Positions 35,093-48,187 of a DNA stretch of 64,000 nt are shown piece by piece (the first letter of the stretch is position 1; the number at the start of each line of letters is the position of its first letter). Source of the DNA: Amphibacillus sediminis NBRC 103570 (GTDB taxonomy: Bacteria > Bacillota > Bacilli > Bacillales > Amphibacillaceae). The notes under the pieces were generated by a model that searched no databases, was not told the origin of the DNA, and saw nothing but the letters and a program-made list of their open reading frames with translations. The stretch spans positions 33,058-97,057 of the forward strand of contig NZ_BCQW01000012.1 in assembly GCF_001552275.1 (NCBI RefSeq). Reading direction: 5' to 3'. A program made the translations under genes and the position numbers.

Positions 35093-36469
35093 CTATTTTA
35101 ATAATTTATTAAATTTTTTCGCATAATCATCTTTATTAACTTGCTTTGCTCGTGCAATCGATAAGGCTTCTGAAGGTACATCTTTATTGATCGTTGAACC
35201 TGCAGCAACAATGGCTCCTTGACCAATTGTGACTGGAGCAATTAAATTGGTATTACAACCAATAAAAACATCATCCTCAATTTTAGTTAAAAATTTGTTC
35301 TCACCGTCATAATTAACGGTAATACTTCCACAGCCTACATTCACATTTTTGCCAATCTCAGCATCACCAATATAGCTTAAATGCGAAACTTTACTCGTTT
35401 CCTCAATGATAGACTTTTTAACTTCTACAAAATTACCAATTTTTACATCATCTTTAATTTGAGAGGCAGGACGAATATGAGCAAATGGACCAATATTTAC
35501 TCGGGAGCCAATGTCACTATGATAAACAACACTATGCGTTATTTTAGAGCTTTCTCCAATCGTACTATCTACAATCTCACTATGGGGACCAATCATGGAA
35601 TCTGCGCCAATTTTAGTAACACCTTTTAAAATTGACCCTGGTTCAATAACGACATCTGGATCAATCTCTACATCAGGTCCAATATAGGTTTGTTCAGGGT
35701 CTAGAATTGTAACTCCATTTTGCATATGTTGTCTGTTAATCCGTTGCTTCATTAGCTTTTCTGCTTGGGCTAATGCTACACGGTCATTAATCCCTATCGT
35801 CTCATTCGAATCCTTAGCCGAAAATGCCGCAACTTTATCACCATTTGCCTGAGCAATCTCTATAACATCTGGCAAATAATATTCTCCCTGCTTATTATCA
35901 TTTGATACATGCGCTAATGCCTCAAAAAGCACTTTATTATCAAAGCAGTATGTACCAGTATTGATTTCCTTAATCGCTAGCTCCTCTGTTGTCGCATCCT
36001 TTTGTTCTACGATCTTGGCAAGGTTGTTATCTTGATCACGAACAATGCGGCCATAACCAGCGGGCTCATCTACCATTGTTGTTAATACGGTTACTTTGGC
36101 CTGGTTTTCTTGATGATAGTTAAATAATTGCTCTAACGTTTCGGCTGTTAATAGTGGTGTATCTCCACAAACAACAACGGTCACACCTTTTTTATCGGCT
36201 AGAAGTGATTTAGCTTGCAAAACAGCATGTCCAGTTCCTAGTTGTTCCTTTTGTACAACAAACTCTGATGCTGAACCTAGCTGTTGCTTAACCTGCTCTG
36301 CTCCATAACCTACAATAGTAATTATTTTATCCAAATTCAAAGCTTGGAGCTGATCTATTACATGCTGCACCATAGGTTTACCCATAACCGGATGAAGCAC
36401 CTTGTATAACTTGGACTTCATTCGCGTTCCTTGACCTGCAGCTAATACAATCGCATATTTATTAACCAT
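35093..36469 (-). CDS. glmU: Bifunctional GlmU: N-acetylglucosamine-1-phosphate uridyltransferase / glucosamine-1-phosphate acetyltransferase
   Basis: 458 residues. The N-terminal uridyltransferase has [12 protein letters not shown] (10-21) and GTGHAVLQA. The C-terminal left-handed beta-helix (from about 250) has hexapeptide repeats and the acetyltransferase residues in [23 protein letters not shown] and [16 protein letters not shown]. It gives UDP-GlcNAc for cell-wall synthesis. It lies between spoVG and prs. Confidence 0.97.
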   Translation of the reverse strand: MVNKYAIVLAAGQGTRMKSKLYKVLHPVMGKPMVQHVIDQLQALNLDKIITIVGYGAEQVKQQLGSASEFVVQKEQLGTGHAVLQAKSLLADKKGVTVVVCGDTPLLTAETLEQLFNYHQENQAKVTVLTTMVDEPAGYGRIVRDQDNNLAKIVEQKDATTEELAIKEINTGTYCFDNKVLFEALAHVSNDNKQGEYYLPDVIEIAQANGDKVAAFSAKDSNETIGINDRVALAQAEKLMKQRINRQHMQNGVTILDPEQTYIGPDVEIDPDVVIEPGSILKGVTKIGADSMIGPHSEIVDSTIGESSKITHSVVYHSDIGSRVNIGPFAHIRPASQIKDDVKIGNFVEVKKSIIEETSKVSHLSYIGDAEIGKNVNVGCGSITVNYDGENKFLTKIEDDVFIGCNTNLIAPVTIGQGAIVAAGSTINKDVPSEALSIARAKQVNKDDYAKKFNKLLK

Positions 36470-36582
36470 TAATTACAGCCTCCGCTCATAAATAAAAATG
36501 TCATAAAAATTATACCACTAAAGAATATATCTTAAAAGGACGTGCATTTCAATATAAGTTTACATATGAAGGTTATCGCACA

Positions 36583-36613
36583 CAAAAAGCCTAATCAGAC
36601 GATTAGACTTTTA
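36583..36613 (-). terminator. Terminator after spoVG
   Basis: Minus strand AAGTCTAATC / GATTAGGCTTTTT hairpin with loop GTCT. Confidence 0.85.
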
Positions 36614-36631
36614 ATTTAGAGATTTAATTAT

Positions 36632-36922
36632 TTAAGAGACCCCTGCTTCTTCTAGCGCAACTTTCGGTTGATCTGCTTCATTGTACTTTGTTAAAACGGC
36701 ATCCTGAATTTTCGCGCGCATATTAGCATTGATTGGATGGGCAATATCTCGAAATTCTCCATCCGGTGTTCGCTTTGACGGCATAGCTACAAACAAACCA
36801 TTGTTTCCATCTATAACCCGAATATCATGAATAACAAATTCCTGATCCAATGTAATAGAAGCAATGGCTTTCATTCTACTATCACTTGAAACACGGCGTA
36901 ATCTCACATCTGTTACCTCCAT
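36632..36922 (-). CDS. spoVG: Regulatory RNA/DNA-binding protein SpoVG
   Basis: 96 residues from the ATG at 36922, placed after AAGGTGGTGAG. The longer upstream frame contains the promoter and is not coding. Conserved segments: [56 protein letters not shown]. SpoVG is a small site-specific nucleic-acid-binding regulator that affects septum formation and virulence or stress genes in Bacilli. In B. subtilis yabJ precedes it in one operon; here purR lies directly upstream and yabJ is absent. Confidence 0.96.
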   Translation of the reverse strand: MEVTDVRLRRVSSDSRMKAIASITLDQEFVIHDIRVIDGNNGLFVAMPSKRTPDGEFRDIAHPINANMRAKIQDAVLTKYNEADQPKVALEEAGVS

Positions 36923-36963
36923 TATGCTCACCACCTTTTTCTTAATGAACGCCTTTACAAGAT

Positions 36964-36993
36964 TAATTCCACAACATAATTCAAAATTCCTGC
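36964..36993 (-). promoter_or_regulatory. Sigma-H promoter of spoVG
   Basis: Minus strand GCAGGAATT (36993-36985), a 12-bp spacer and GTGGAATTA (36972-36964), matching the sigma-H pattern RNAGGAWWW and RNNGAATW. Upstream is an A- and T-run tract like the AbrB-bound box of B. subtilis spoVG. This places the gene under Spo0A/AbrB/sigma-H timing (known for the family). Confidence 0.75.
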
Positions 36994-37074
36994 TTATTTT
37001 CATATATTTTGAAAAAAATCTTTTTTTGTTCATTATTTAGGCATGAAATGGACACAAATTAAGCAAGATTAAAC

Positions 37075-37893
37075 TTATTTTTTATTAAAATATGTGCCTT
37101 TAGTCACTTCTATCTGCTGATTTCGCACATCAACATTGGATATCTGTAGTAGAGAGGTATAATCCGTAACAATTCGCTCATCTTCCTCATCCTCAGCTTC
37201 GGCAAGCACACCAATTGCGGCCACCTTTGCATCAAATTCATCTAGTAAATTTCTGATCCCATCAATGGTACCGCCTGCTTTCATAAAGTCATCAATGATA
37301 CATACGGTGGCTCCGCGCTGTAAGCTTCGCTTAGTCAGAACCATTGTTTGAATTTTTCTAGATGAGCCCGAGACATAGTTGATGCTGACCGTTGAGCCTT
37401 CTGTCACTTTAGGATCACGTCGGACAATAACAACCGGAACATTTAAATATTGTGCAACGGCATAAGCTAATGGTATTCCTTTCGTAGCTACTGTGACAAC
37501 GGCTTCAATTCCAAGAGTTGCAAAAGCAGTTGCAAAGATCTGACCAATCTTCTTTACTGTCGCTGGTTCACCAAGAATGTCACTCATAAATAAATAGCCA
37601 CCTGGCAATATTCGATTAGGATCCTCTAGTCGTTGAGCTAAAGCCTCAACAAATTGCTGACTTTCCGAGTGTTGATAACGCGGAACATAGCGAATCCCCC
37701 CAGCAGCACCAGAAATAGACTCTAAATAGCCGATCCCCTCTTGTTTAAACATTATATTCATAATCGCTAAATCCTCACTAATTGATGATTTAGCAGCTTG
37801 ATAACGCTCAGAAAAAAACGGTAACGAAATTAACTCCATGGGATGATCTAATATGTATTGGGTCATCCCAACCAGGCGATCACTTCTCTTCAT
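37075..37893 (-). CDS. purR: Purine operon repressor PurR
   Basis: 272 residues. A winged-helix N-terminus (MKRSDRLVGMTQYILDHPMELISLPFFSERY) is joined to a phosphoribosyltransferase-like domain with the PRPP loop ATVCIIDDFMKAGGT. PurR represses purine synthesis genes and is released by PRPP. It follows ispE by 65 bp. The usual next gene yabJ (RidA family) is missing; spoVG follows instead. Confidence 0.96.
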   Translation of the reverse strand: MKRSDRLVGMTQYILDHPMELISLPFFSERYQAAKSSISEDLAIMNIMFKQEGIGYLESISGAAGGIRYVPRYQHSESQQFVEALAQRLEDPNRILPGGYLFMSDILGEPATVKKIGQIFATAFATLGIEAVVTVATKGIPLAYAVAQYLNVPVVIVRRDPKVTEGSTVSINYVSGSSRKIQTMVLTKRSLQRGATVCIIDDFMKAGGTIDGIRNLLDEFDAKVAAIGVLAEAEDEEDERIVTDYTSLLQISNVDVRNQQIEVTKGTYFNKK

Positions 37894-37958
37894 TCCTTCA
37901 CCTCAAAAACCGAATATTTTTCAACAAATATACCATTATATACGGATTTATTCAAGTG

Positions 37959-38816
37959 TCAGGATACACCTAACATCCTAACCACGAATACCTCTTGGCA
38001 AAATCCCCTTAAACTATTATAAATTCGGTCAGCACGACTCTCTTGTTGAGTTAAAGCAAATACAGTTGGTCCACTTCCACTCATCAAAACAGCATCAGAT
38101 CCAGAGGCTAGCATTAGTGCTTTAATTTGACTAACCTCTTGATATAATGACATGGTCACTGGCTCAAGAACATTGCCTACTAGTGTTGCCATCATCTGAT
38201 AATTATTCGTTTGGATCGCTTCAATCATTTTTGTTGTATCTGGATGCTTGATATCTGTAAGGTCTAAATGGCTGTAAATAGATTGTGTAGATACACCTAT
38301 TGAAGGTTTGGCTAATACAACCCAGCAGGAAGGTGGAGCTGGTAATTCTGTTATCTTCTCACCACGTCCTTTTGCAACTGCCGTAGAATTGTAGACACAA
38401 AAGGGAACATCTGAACCAATTTGAGCACCTAGGTGAGCCAGCATTTCCGTTGATAGACCTAAATCCCATACTCGATTCAATCCACGTAACGTTGCGGCTG
38501 CATCACTACTACCACCAGCTAGCCCAGCGGCAACAGGAATATGCTTATCAATCTTAATTTTAACACCTTTACGAATATTAAATGTGTCTTTTATTAAAGC
38601 AGCTGCTTGATAGGCCAGATTGCGCTCATCATTAGGGACATACTTACTTTCAGACTCAATCAAAATTTGATTAGTGTCTATAGCTGTAAACTCTAGACGA
38701 TCAGCTAAATCAATTGTGGTCATAATCATTTCAACCTCATGATATTGGTCAGGGCGCTTATGGAGCACATCTAAGGTCAAATTTATTTTTGCTGGTGCTT
38801 TTTCAAATACACGCAT
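37959..38816 (-). CDS. ispE: 4-diphosphocytidyl-2-C-methyl-D-erythritol kinase IspE
   Basis: 285 residues. GHMP kinase marks: [19 protein letters not shown] at the N-terminus, the ATP loop [21 protein letters not shown] (near 95-115) and the C-terminal [11 protein letters not shown]. It phosphorylates CDP-ME in the non-mevalonate isoprenoid pathway, which feeds the prenyl-chain genes at 14.5 and 20.4 kb. It lies upstream of purR as in B. subtilis. Confidence 0.96.
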   Translation of the reverse strand: MRVFEKAPAKINLTLDVLHKRPDQYHEVEMIMTTIDLADRLEFTAIDTNQILIESESKYVPNDERNLAYQAAALIKDTFNIRKGVKIKIDKHIPVAAGLAGGSSDAAATLRGLNRVWDLGLSTEMLAHLGAQIGSDVPFCVYNSTAVAKGRGEKITELPAPPSCWVVLAKPSIGVSTQSIYSHLDLTDIKHPDTTKMIEAIQTNNYQMMATLVGNVLEPVTMSLYQEVSQIKALMLASGSDAVLMSGSGPTVFALTQQESRADRIYNSLRGFCQEVFVVRMLGVS

Positions 38817-39046
38817 AACTATTCCACCCTTACAAATCTAATATGTACCTACTCACTTTAGTAACCACATCATAACATATTTTTAGTAGAAAAATAGTAG
38901 GTTTTTCGACAGTTAATTGAGAGCACTTACTTAAATTATTGCTCTATCTCTAATAAGGTACACATCAACTCTTTGTAGGCTAGGAAATTAAAAGACATAA
39001 CGAACCCCCTAAAAGGGAAAATGACCGAGTTTAGTACTATCTAAAT

Positions 39047-39089
39047 AAAAGAATCCGTTTGATTGGTTACGATCAAAGTGGATTCTTTC
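39047..39089 (-). terminator. Terminator after the GNAT gene
   Basis: AAAGAATCC / GGATTCTTT stem with an inner TTTGAT / ATCAAA and a T run on the minus strand. The stretch 38817-39046 beyond it holds no gene; sspF, found between ispE and veg in B. subtilis, is not seen. Confidence 0.8.
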
Positions 39090-39095
39090 TTGGAT

Positions 39096-39280
39096 TTTAG
39101 CTTCATTCAGCAGGAGTCTCGAACTGCTATAAGTGGTGAGTCAATGCCTATTTGTCTTTCGTTCAGTGAAGGTTCCCAGCTGAATAAAGTTAAAGCCGCC
39201 GGCGGACCCACAGATGTTTAGCCGAAATTTATTGAGCGAAGTTCGATAAAATCTGGGCACAAATAGGCGAATTTGATTAA
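39096..39280 (+). repeat. Family B dispersed repeat, copy 3
   Basis: Full length. Long-range pairing GCCTATTTGT / ACAAATAGGC is perfect over 10 bp. The hairpin TTATTGAGC / GTTCGATAA is kept by two G-U pairs where other copies have Watson-Crick pairs. It lies between the GNAT stop codon and its terminator. Confidence 0.8.
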
Positions 39281-39314
39281 GGTGCCACAGTAACGTGTTA
39301 GTAGGATCGGTCTA

Positions 39315-39767
39315 TTATGCCAAGCTTAATTGATAATGATAATATTGCAAATCTCGGGTATACCCATTTTTCTTATATAAATTTTGGGCAGGATAATTAT
39401 CTGATGCTGTCTCCAAACTAATGCTTTTTGCGCCTGTTTCTATAGCATAACTTTTGGCTTTATTCAAAAGCTTTTCTCCTATTCCCTGTCTTCTGGCTTC
39501 TTCACCTACAAACAAGTCATTTAATATCCAGTCTTTCTTCATGGATATGGATGAGAAGGTCGGATAAAGTTGAGTAAACCCTAAATAATCTTGTTTCTTT
39601 TTAACAACGAATATGACAGAATCTTTTCTTTCCAAACGTGCTTTTATGTATCTTTTAGCAGCTTCTAAATCCGATGTTTGTTGATAAAATATACGATACA
39701 AATTAAATAAATTGGCTACTCCCTCTAAATCTTCAATCGTAGCTTGATATATTTCCATTAGAATGAT
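39315..39767 (-). CDS. GNAT family N-acetyltransferase
   Basis: About 150 residues if started at the internal ATG at 39758 (MEIYQATIEDLEGVANLF), which has AGGGGGATCATTCTA ribosome-site sequence before it; an upstream in-frame ATG at 39815 gives 166 residues. I place the gene boundary to include the ribosome site. The acetyl-CoA loop is EEARRQGIGEKLLNKAKSYA, and the C-terminus has YPAQNLYKKNGYTRD. The substrate is unknown. It is inserted between ispE and veg, where no acetyltransferase normally sits, and is flanked by a family B repeat, so it may be a later addition. Confidence 0.85.
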   Translation of the reverse strand: MILMEIYQATIEDLEGVANLFNLYRIFYQQTSDLEAAKRYIKARLERKDSVIFVVKKKQDYLGFTQLYPTFSSISMKKDWILNDLFVGEEARRQGIGEKLLNKAKSYAIETGAKSISLETASDNYPAQNLYKKNGYTRDLQYYHYQLSLA

Positions 39768-39969
39768 CCCCCTTAGATAAAACGTATACTTCTTCAGCAA
39801 TTTTGTACGATACACAAAAGGACTTGTCCACTGAGCTAGGTCTCTACAGATGTGATAATGTGTTTTGTTTATAAGTAGGTTTCTACGGCTTCATTTACCT
39901 TACTAGAAACAGACAAGATTGCTAATTAAGTATAAAACCTTTTTGATTATGTTAACAAAAAAAAGACAC

Positions 39970-39996
39970 AAAAAAAGCAGTAAATAGATTACTGCT
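39970..39996 (-). terminator. Terminator overlapping the veg stop codon
   Basis: Minus strand AGCAGTAA / TTACTGCT stem and T run; the TAA of veg is inside the stem. Confidence 0.8.
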
Positions 39997-40255
39997 CTCC
40001 AACCGCCAACTTACTTCGGTCATCAATAAAGCTTAATTCCACTGTCTCTGTTAAAATGTCTGCATAGCTGTATGAAACACGCTCAAATGCATTTTCATCC
40101 TGATCTAAGGCTACAATAAATACAGATGGATATGTTTCTGCAAGTGTTCCATAACGTTCTACTGTCTTTCTTCTTCCACCGTTTGCAATTAACTTCAAAC
40201 GTTTTCCAATTTGGCTATCTAAGCCTCTTTTGATTTCGACTAACGTTTTCGCCAC
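39989..40255 (-). CDS. veg: Veg protein
   Basis: 88 residues from the GTG at 40255, with GTGAGGTGGAG in front; the longer frame upstream runs through the promoter. The sequence [36 protein letters not shown] is the family core. Veg is a small abundant protein, linked in B. subtilis to biofilm matrix control and spore outgrowth. It has the strong vegetative promoter that gave the gene its name. Confidence 0.95.
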   Translation of the reverse strand: MAKTLVEIKRGLDSQIGKRLKLIANGGRRKTVERYGTLAETYPSVFIVALDQDENAFERVSYSYADILTETVELSFIDDRSKLAVGEQ

Positions 40256-40317
40256 TATACTCCACCTCACTTCCTTAATTATAGCACGTACCAATAAAAA
40301 GGTCAACAAAATATTTT

Positions 40318-40347
40318 ATTATAACAGTAATATATTTTGTTTGTCAA
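40318..40347 (-). promoter_or_regulatory. Strong sigma-A promoter of veg
   Basis: Minus strand TTGACA (40347-40342), an 18-bp spacer and TATAAT (40323-40318), both hexamers perfect, with an AT-rich spacer. Confidence 0.85.
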
Positions 40348-40446
40348 TACATTTATTTCATGTATGACTATTGACCTCCTGAAGAAAGAAGTTCATTGAT
40401 AGTATTATGGCTCAACCTTTTTTTTCTATGCATAAATTGATGGCTT

Positions 40447-41316
40447 TTATTCCGTCAATTCGTCCTCTAAATAAGGCATACCCGTCCGTAGAAAACCACG
40501 TGTTTCTACTCCTCCTAACCCTTTTTCACCTGTTAATGTATTCCGTAAAACATCTGAAACGGTGACTTTATCCATAAATGATGTGTATGCTAACTTAGCG
40601 GTGATATACACAGGGTCTAAGGCATGAATATTAATTCTTGAAGGAGAGCTAGCAAAATTAGCACCAGCACGAATTAAAGATTGGAAATGGGATTGACAAG
40701 CACCGGCAAATATCACAAGCTGATCTAAATTGGCTTCGATTCGGCGAGCCTCACGGACTGCCTCCACAAAGTAGCGTGAATGACGATAAGCCCTTAAGTC
40801 ATTTTTACCACCTTTTTTTTCTGAGAAGGCATCATGTCCTGTGATAACCACAATATCAGGCTGTACACGTTTAATTAAAGCCGTAATCTCTGTTGGCATT
40901 TGCTGTTCTTCGATATAAAGACCATGAACTTGTAGACCAAGCCGCTGATAAAGGTCTATACATTTTTTTAGGTATTGTCGATCCCCATCAAGATGTAAAA
41001 CCCGCGCTGGGAGTTGAAAAAAAGTTGCTTCTTCCTTATAGCCATCTGTGGCCTGATAAGTCCTTTTCTCTTTCATAAGTTGATAGTCCTGTCTAAATAA
41101 CCGAAAGGAATAATCAAGTTGTTCTTTCTCATTTTTCTGATGTGTCAATACGTCACGATCTGTTGCCTTCACAAGATCATCTAGTGGTGCGTCTGCTTCT
41201 AATCGTAGATCTTCACCATGTAAAATCGCAATTGAATCTTGAATCGAGCAAATTCGAAACAAAATATCATGTCGATGGGAGACACGTGTAACCAGATCAC
41301 CTACAGCTAAATTCAT
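40447..41316 (-). CDS. yabG: Sporulation-specific protease YabG
   Basis: 289 residues from the ATG at 41316 (GAGGAGGG ribosome site); the family length is 290. The longer frame upstream runs into a family A repeat and is not coding. Conserved parts: MNLAVGDLVTRVSHRHDILFRI, VLHLDGDRQYLKKC, PDIVVITGHDAF, VIFAGACQSHFQSLIRAGANFASSP with the catalytic cysteine region. YabG cleaves spore coat proteins for crosslinking and is mother-cell specific. Confidence 0.95.
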   Translation of the reverse strand: MNLAVGDLVTRVSHRHDILFRICSIQDSIAILHGEDLRLEADAPLDDLVKATDRDVLTHQKNEKEQLDYSFRLFRQDYQLMKEKRTYQATDGYKEEATFFQLPARVLHLDGDRQYLKKCIDLYQRLGLQVHGLYIEEQQMPTEITALIKRVQPDIVVITGHDAFSEKKGGKNDLRAYRHSRYFVEAVREARRIEANLDQLVIFAGACQSHFQSLIRAGANFASSPSRINIHALDPVYITAKLAYTSFMDKVTVSDVLRNTLTGEKGLGGVETRGFLRTGMPYLEDELTE

Positions 41317-41404
41317 CTTAGTCCCTCCTCTCTCGTCTAACAATAGCCTATGTAAGAAAAAGAATTGTGTGAGGCCCGCAACCAGATGATTAGCATTGCA
41401 CAAA

Positions 41405-41621
41405 TAAAGTGAAACTTCGTTCAGTCGGGTTTCGACGCATAGGATGTGCTCGTGCAGACGTTGCGACACGATGTCGCGAACTTAGTCAGCTTCCTCTCTC
41501 CCCCAGTGAACGTTAGTTGAACCAACCGGGCCGTTACTGGCTGTTGGTTCTCCCACTTAGACATGACGTGTTCCCTTATTTCTTGTAGCGGGAGTCTTAA
41601 AGCCAGTTACACTGCGATAAA
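41405..41621 (+). repeat. Family A dispersed repeat, copy 4
   Basis: 217 bp with both family ends (AAAGTGAAACTTCGTTCAG and CAGTTACACTGCGATAAA). Stems: GCGACA/TGTCGC in the long loop, GAACCAA/TTGGTTC and CTCCC/GGGAG. The 3' TGGGGC hairpin present in copies 2 and 5 is cleanly absent. It lies between the ksgA stop and the yabG start. Confidence 0.82.
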
Positions 41622-41685
41622 GCTTCAAACCAATAACGGATATTAAGACGTTCAACTGAAGCATTAGAGGTTGGATCTAGCTAAT

Positions 41686-43118
<1,433 letters not shown>

Positions 43119-43264
43119 CAGAATGGCCTCCGATAATCCTCTTTGTATTCTTATTCATTATAGTATACCTACTTATTGATCTCCATATCGTACTTAAATT
43201 AATGGCGAAAAACAGGTGTAATGATATATTTCCCATTAACAGAAATTGATGTTGTCTGAACGCT

Positions 43265-43304
43265 CAAAAAAGCCCTTGTTAACGATATTCGCTAATAAGG
43301 GCTT
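43265..43304 (-). terminator. Terminator after yabE
   Basis: Minus strand AAGCCCTT / AAGGGCTT stem followed by TTTTTT. Confidence 0.88.
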
Positions 43305-43308
43305 CGAT

Positions 43309-44511
43309 TTAATCTAATATTTGGACTTTTACTTGCTTGCGTCCAAAATTTTTAGCTTCTTCAAGTGTTGGCATATGAATGTCAATCTTATTGCCTTTTA
43401 TTGAGCCACCTGTATCTCTTGCTACAGCATAGCCATAACCTTCAATATAAACTCTAGTACCTAACGGAATCACACTTGGATCTACAGCAATTGTTCCAGT
43501 AGGGTTATCCTTAAGATTGAAGCCTGTGGAGGTGCGCCCTCTTCCGTCACATCCAGAGCAATTCCAATTGTAGGCGGTAGCATCCATTACAATAGTGTCA
43601 GAACTAGACGTTTGACTCTGACTAGAACCGCCACGAGAAACAGTCTGTTCAATAACTTTAGTACCCACGGCCACAATACGTTGCTCACTCTCTTTTTTCA
43701 CTTCTTCTGAGATGAGTTCACGCTTTGCTTCCTTACCATTCTCCAGTGTTACCTGATAAGTTTTTTCAATCAAACCATTCGTCCCTGGCTCAACTACTTC
43801 TTCAGTTCCCTGGGCTAGTGAACTATCATTCCGTCTAATAGTAGAAAATTCTAGCACGTCCTCAACAATATCCTTAACTATTTCAACACGAGTAATAGTA
43901 ACCGTCATATCTTCTGTTAGCTCTTGATTTGCCTCTGGTTCAAGTCGATCTAATTCCTGAAGCTCAATCGATTCTGAGGCGAGTAGCTCGGCAACCGTTC
44001 GATCAGTGGTCCAAACCTCTTCCTCATGCTCCGCGTCTCTAATTACGATTTGAATGGCACGATCTAAGGTGATTACCAGATCATCTTCTATTAATGCTTC
44101 TTGAGCAACATTTAACTCGTCATGTTCCTTCACCTCAACATCAATCGTGTCAAGGAACTCGGAGACAGATTCCTTTGTTGTATAATGGGTCGTTTCATCT
44201 CCATCGATAATTAAGCTTAACTGCTTGGCTCTTTTATATTGAATATGCATATCAGATTCAATTTCTGCATCCAAATCATGAGATAAATCGTCGTGTTTAC
44301 TAACTTCTATCTCCAATTCTTCTAACAAATCTCTCACTGTCTTTGCGCGTGTTACGATTGTTTCAGTTTCACCATCTTTTGTAACAGTAAGCTCAGATTT
44401 AGTTATTTCAAGAACAACAAAACCAATGATAAATATAAGTGCAAATAAACTTAAAAGTGAAATAGTAAATTTATTTTTCAATACTGGCAATAGCTTTGAT
44501 TTTAACGTCAT
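43309..44511 (-). CDS. yabE: Cell-wall-binding protein YabE (DUF348, G5 and 3D domains)
   Basis: 400 residues. An N-terminal membrane anchor or signal (about 15-34) is followed by DUF348 repeats (about 38-205, each with a TVRDLLEEL- or TVAELLASE-like unit), a G5 domain (about 210-290), a Ser/Gln linker and a C-terminal 3D domain (VMDATAYNW, VDPSVIPLGTRVYIEGYGYAVARDTGG, with the three key aspartates). It is a muralytic-type enzyme of the resuscitation-promoting factor/YocH group acting on the cell wall. It is at its conserved place upstream of rnmV, with its own terminator. Confidence 0.94.
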   Translation of the reverse strand: MTLKSKLLPVLKNKFTISLLSLFALIFIIGFVVLEITKSELTVTKDGETETIVTRAKTVRDLLEELEIEVSKHDDLSHDLDAEIESDMHIQYKRAKQLSLIIDGDETTHYTTKESVSEFLDTIDVEVKEHDELNVAQEALIEDDLVITLDRAIQIVIRDAEHEEEVWTTDRTVAELLASESIELQELDRLEPEANQELTEDMTVTITRVEIVKDIVEDVLEFSTIRRNDSSLAQGTEEVVEPGTNGLIEKTYQVTLENGKEAKRELISEEVKKESEQRIVAVGTKVIEQTVSRGGSSQSQTSSSDTIVMDATAYNWNCSGCDGRGRTSTGFNLKDNPTGTIAVDPSVIPLGTRVYIEGYGYAVARDTGGSIKGNKIDIHMPTLEEAKNFGRKQVKVQILD

Positions 44512-44714
44512 GCTTTCTTGCCTCCTTTTTGTTGCGCGCGCTTATTATAATAAACGAACAAAAAGGCTGTCAAATCAGGCTTTAGCCAATATTACAATGA
44601 AAAACATAAGTATATCAACGATTAGGATGATAATACTATCACTTATTTCATATTTTTTAAGAAAAGGTTACAGACTATTGATTTCGTTACATAAACGTAA
44701 TATATCCTATACTT

Positions 44715-45491
44715 TTACTTTTCTTCCAGCAACCCAAAAAGGCGTAAAGCGTTGGTAGTAGTAGCTTTCTCAATAACTTCCAGAGGGACATCTCTCAAAG
44801 CTGCAATCTGCTTGGCTACCAAAGTAACATAGGCTGGTTCATTCCGCTTACCTCGGTAGGGATGGGGTGCTAGAAACGGACAATCCGTTTCAATTAACAA
44901 CCGATCTAATGGTACAGCCTGGGCAACTTCTTTAGGTAAAGGTGCATTTTTAAAAGTAACAGGTCCGCCTAATGAAATGTAAAAGTTCATGGCTAAACAT
45001 GCCTGTAAATAATCCTTTGAGTCATTATAACAGTGCATAATCCCACCCACAGAGGCCGCATCTTCCTCTTGCAATAGCTTAATAATATCTTCGGTTGCCT
45101 CTCTATTATGAATAATGATCGGCATATCTAGCTTTTTCGCTAGACGGATCTGCTGTCTAAAAACATCAGCCTGAACATCTTTGGGTGACTTATCCCAGTA
45201 GTAATCTAAACCCATTTCACCAAGCGCTACCACCTTCGGGTGACGAGCTAACTCCTCTAACCAAGTTAGCTCTTTACTTGTAAAATCAATGGCATCGACG
45301 GGATGCCATCCTACCGCTGCATAAATAAAGGGATACTGCTCAGCTAAACGAATAGCCTCAGGAATCGTTTCATGATCAAAGCCTACCACAACCATCTTCT
45401 CTACTCCCGCTTCACGAGCACGGTTAATCGTTTCAGTCTGATCATCATCAAATTGTTTAACATTTAAATGGACATGGGTATCAAAAAACAT
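44715..45491 (-). CDS. tatD: TatD-family metal-dependent hydrolase (YabD)
   Basis: 258 residues. TIM-barrel metal site: FFDTHVHLN (2-10), GEMGLDYYWDKSP, IIHNREA, IMHCYN and LLIETDCPFLAPHP. The family acts as a 3'-5' DNA/RNA exonuclease or D-aminoacyl-tRNA deacylase relative. It normally follows metG closely; here a tandem repeat of about 300 bp separates the two genes. Confidence 0.95.
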   Translation of the reverse strand: MFFDTHVHLNVKQFDDDQTETINRAREAGVEKMVVVGFDHETIPEAIRLAEQYPFIYAAVGWHPVDAIDFTSKELTWLEELARHPKVVALGEMGLDYYWDKSPKDVQADVFRQQIRLAKKLDMPIIIHNREATEDIIKLLQEEDAASVGGIMHCYNDSKDYLQACLAMNFYISLGGPVTFKNAPLPKEVAQAVPLDRLLIETDCPFLAPHPYRGKRNEPAYVTLVAKQIAALRDVPLEVIEKATTTNALRLFGLLEEK

Positions 45492-45547
45492 ACAATCAAA
45501 TCTCCTATCAAACTAGCCAAACTTGAAATACAAATTACTATATACGT

Positions 45548-45690
45548 GTTCAAAATGAGCCGAATGAGAAGCAAGCAGGTCGAGGCGGCGATGGGATGAG
45601 CAACGGAGCGTATGCCCTTTAATACGCGAGTAGCGCAAAACCAAGCCAACAATGAGATGCGACGCTTATCATTTGGTGATCATTTTGAAC
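45548..45690 (+). repeat. Terminal-inverted-repeat element, tandem copy 1
   Basis: 143 bp bounded by GTTCAAAATGA and TCATTTTGAAC (11-bp perfect inverted ends). An internal hairpin GCGTAT / ATACGC is perfect. The element is GC-richer than its surroundings. It occurs again 160 bp further on. No frame in it looks real; those that exist are repeated in both copies. Confidence 0.85.
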
Positions 45691-45707
45691 AACTTCTATA
45701 TTTATGT

Positions 45708-45849
45708 GTTCAAAATGAGCCGAATGAGAAGCAAGCAGGTCGAGGCGGCGATGGGATGAGCAACGGAGCGTATGCCCTTTAATACGTGAGTAGCGCAAAA
45801 CCAAGCCAACAATGAGATGCGACGCTTATCATTTGGTGACATTTTGAAC
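45708..45849 (+). repeat. Terminal-inverted-repeat element, tandem copy 2
   Basis: 142 bp, nearly identical to copy 1: one C-to-T change (ATACGT, turning a C-G pair of the hairpin into a G-U-type pair) and one lost T near the 3' end. The copies are 17 bp apart and both are followed by AACTTCT, so this may be a tandem duplication of a 160-bp unit and not two insertions. Confidence 0.85.
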
Positions 45850-45868
45850 AACTTCTCTTAGACTTAAA

Positions 45869-47914
<2,046 letters not shown>

Positions 47915-48105
47915 TTATTTTTCAACTATATTCAGCTATTGAATACTGAATATTCATCAGCCTTGCCATTTTTCCTTGCTTTAATCCCTTAGACTATTGA
48001 TCAAGCACTTGGATAAACGTACTTGAAGGGGTTATTATATCGAGATATATTCAACAGTGGGAATAAGATTTTTTCCTAAGAAACATATTTTTTGGTATTT
48101 TTTGA

Positions 48106-48134
48106 TTGACACATATAGAAATTACTGGTATATT
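48106..48134 (+). promoter_or_regulatory. Sigma-A promoter of abrB
   Basis: -35 TTGACA (48106-48111), a 17-bp spacer and -10 TATATT (48129-48134). The remainder of 47819-48105 contains no gene. Confidence 0.75.
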
Positions 48135-48187
48135 CTAAAATAGGTATTGTCGAAATATGCCGAAATTAACTTAAAGGGGAGAAAATA

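Noticed and set aside
36922..37033. Longer N-terminus for spoVG
   Set aside because: The extra 37 codons overlap the sigma-H promoter; the internal ATG has the ribosome site and family start.
40447..41469. Longer N-terminus for yabG
   Set aside because: The extra 51 codons run through the family A repeat; the ATG at 41316 has a strong ribosome site and gives the family length.
45464..45804. Two overlapping minus-strand frames of about 60 codons inside the metG-tatD spacer
   Set aside because: They are created by the tandem repeat and appear in both copies in different frames; no ribosome sites.
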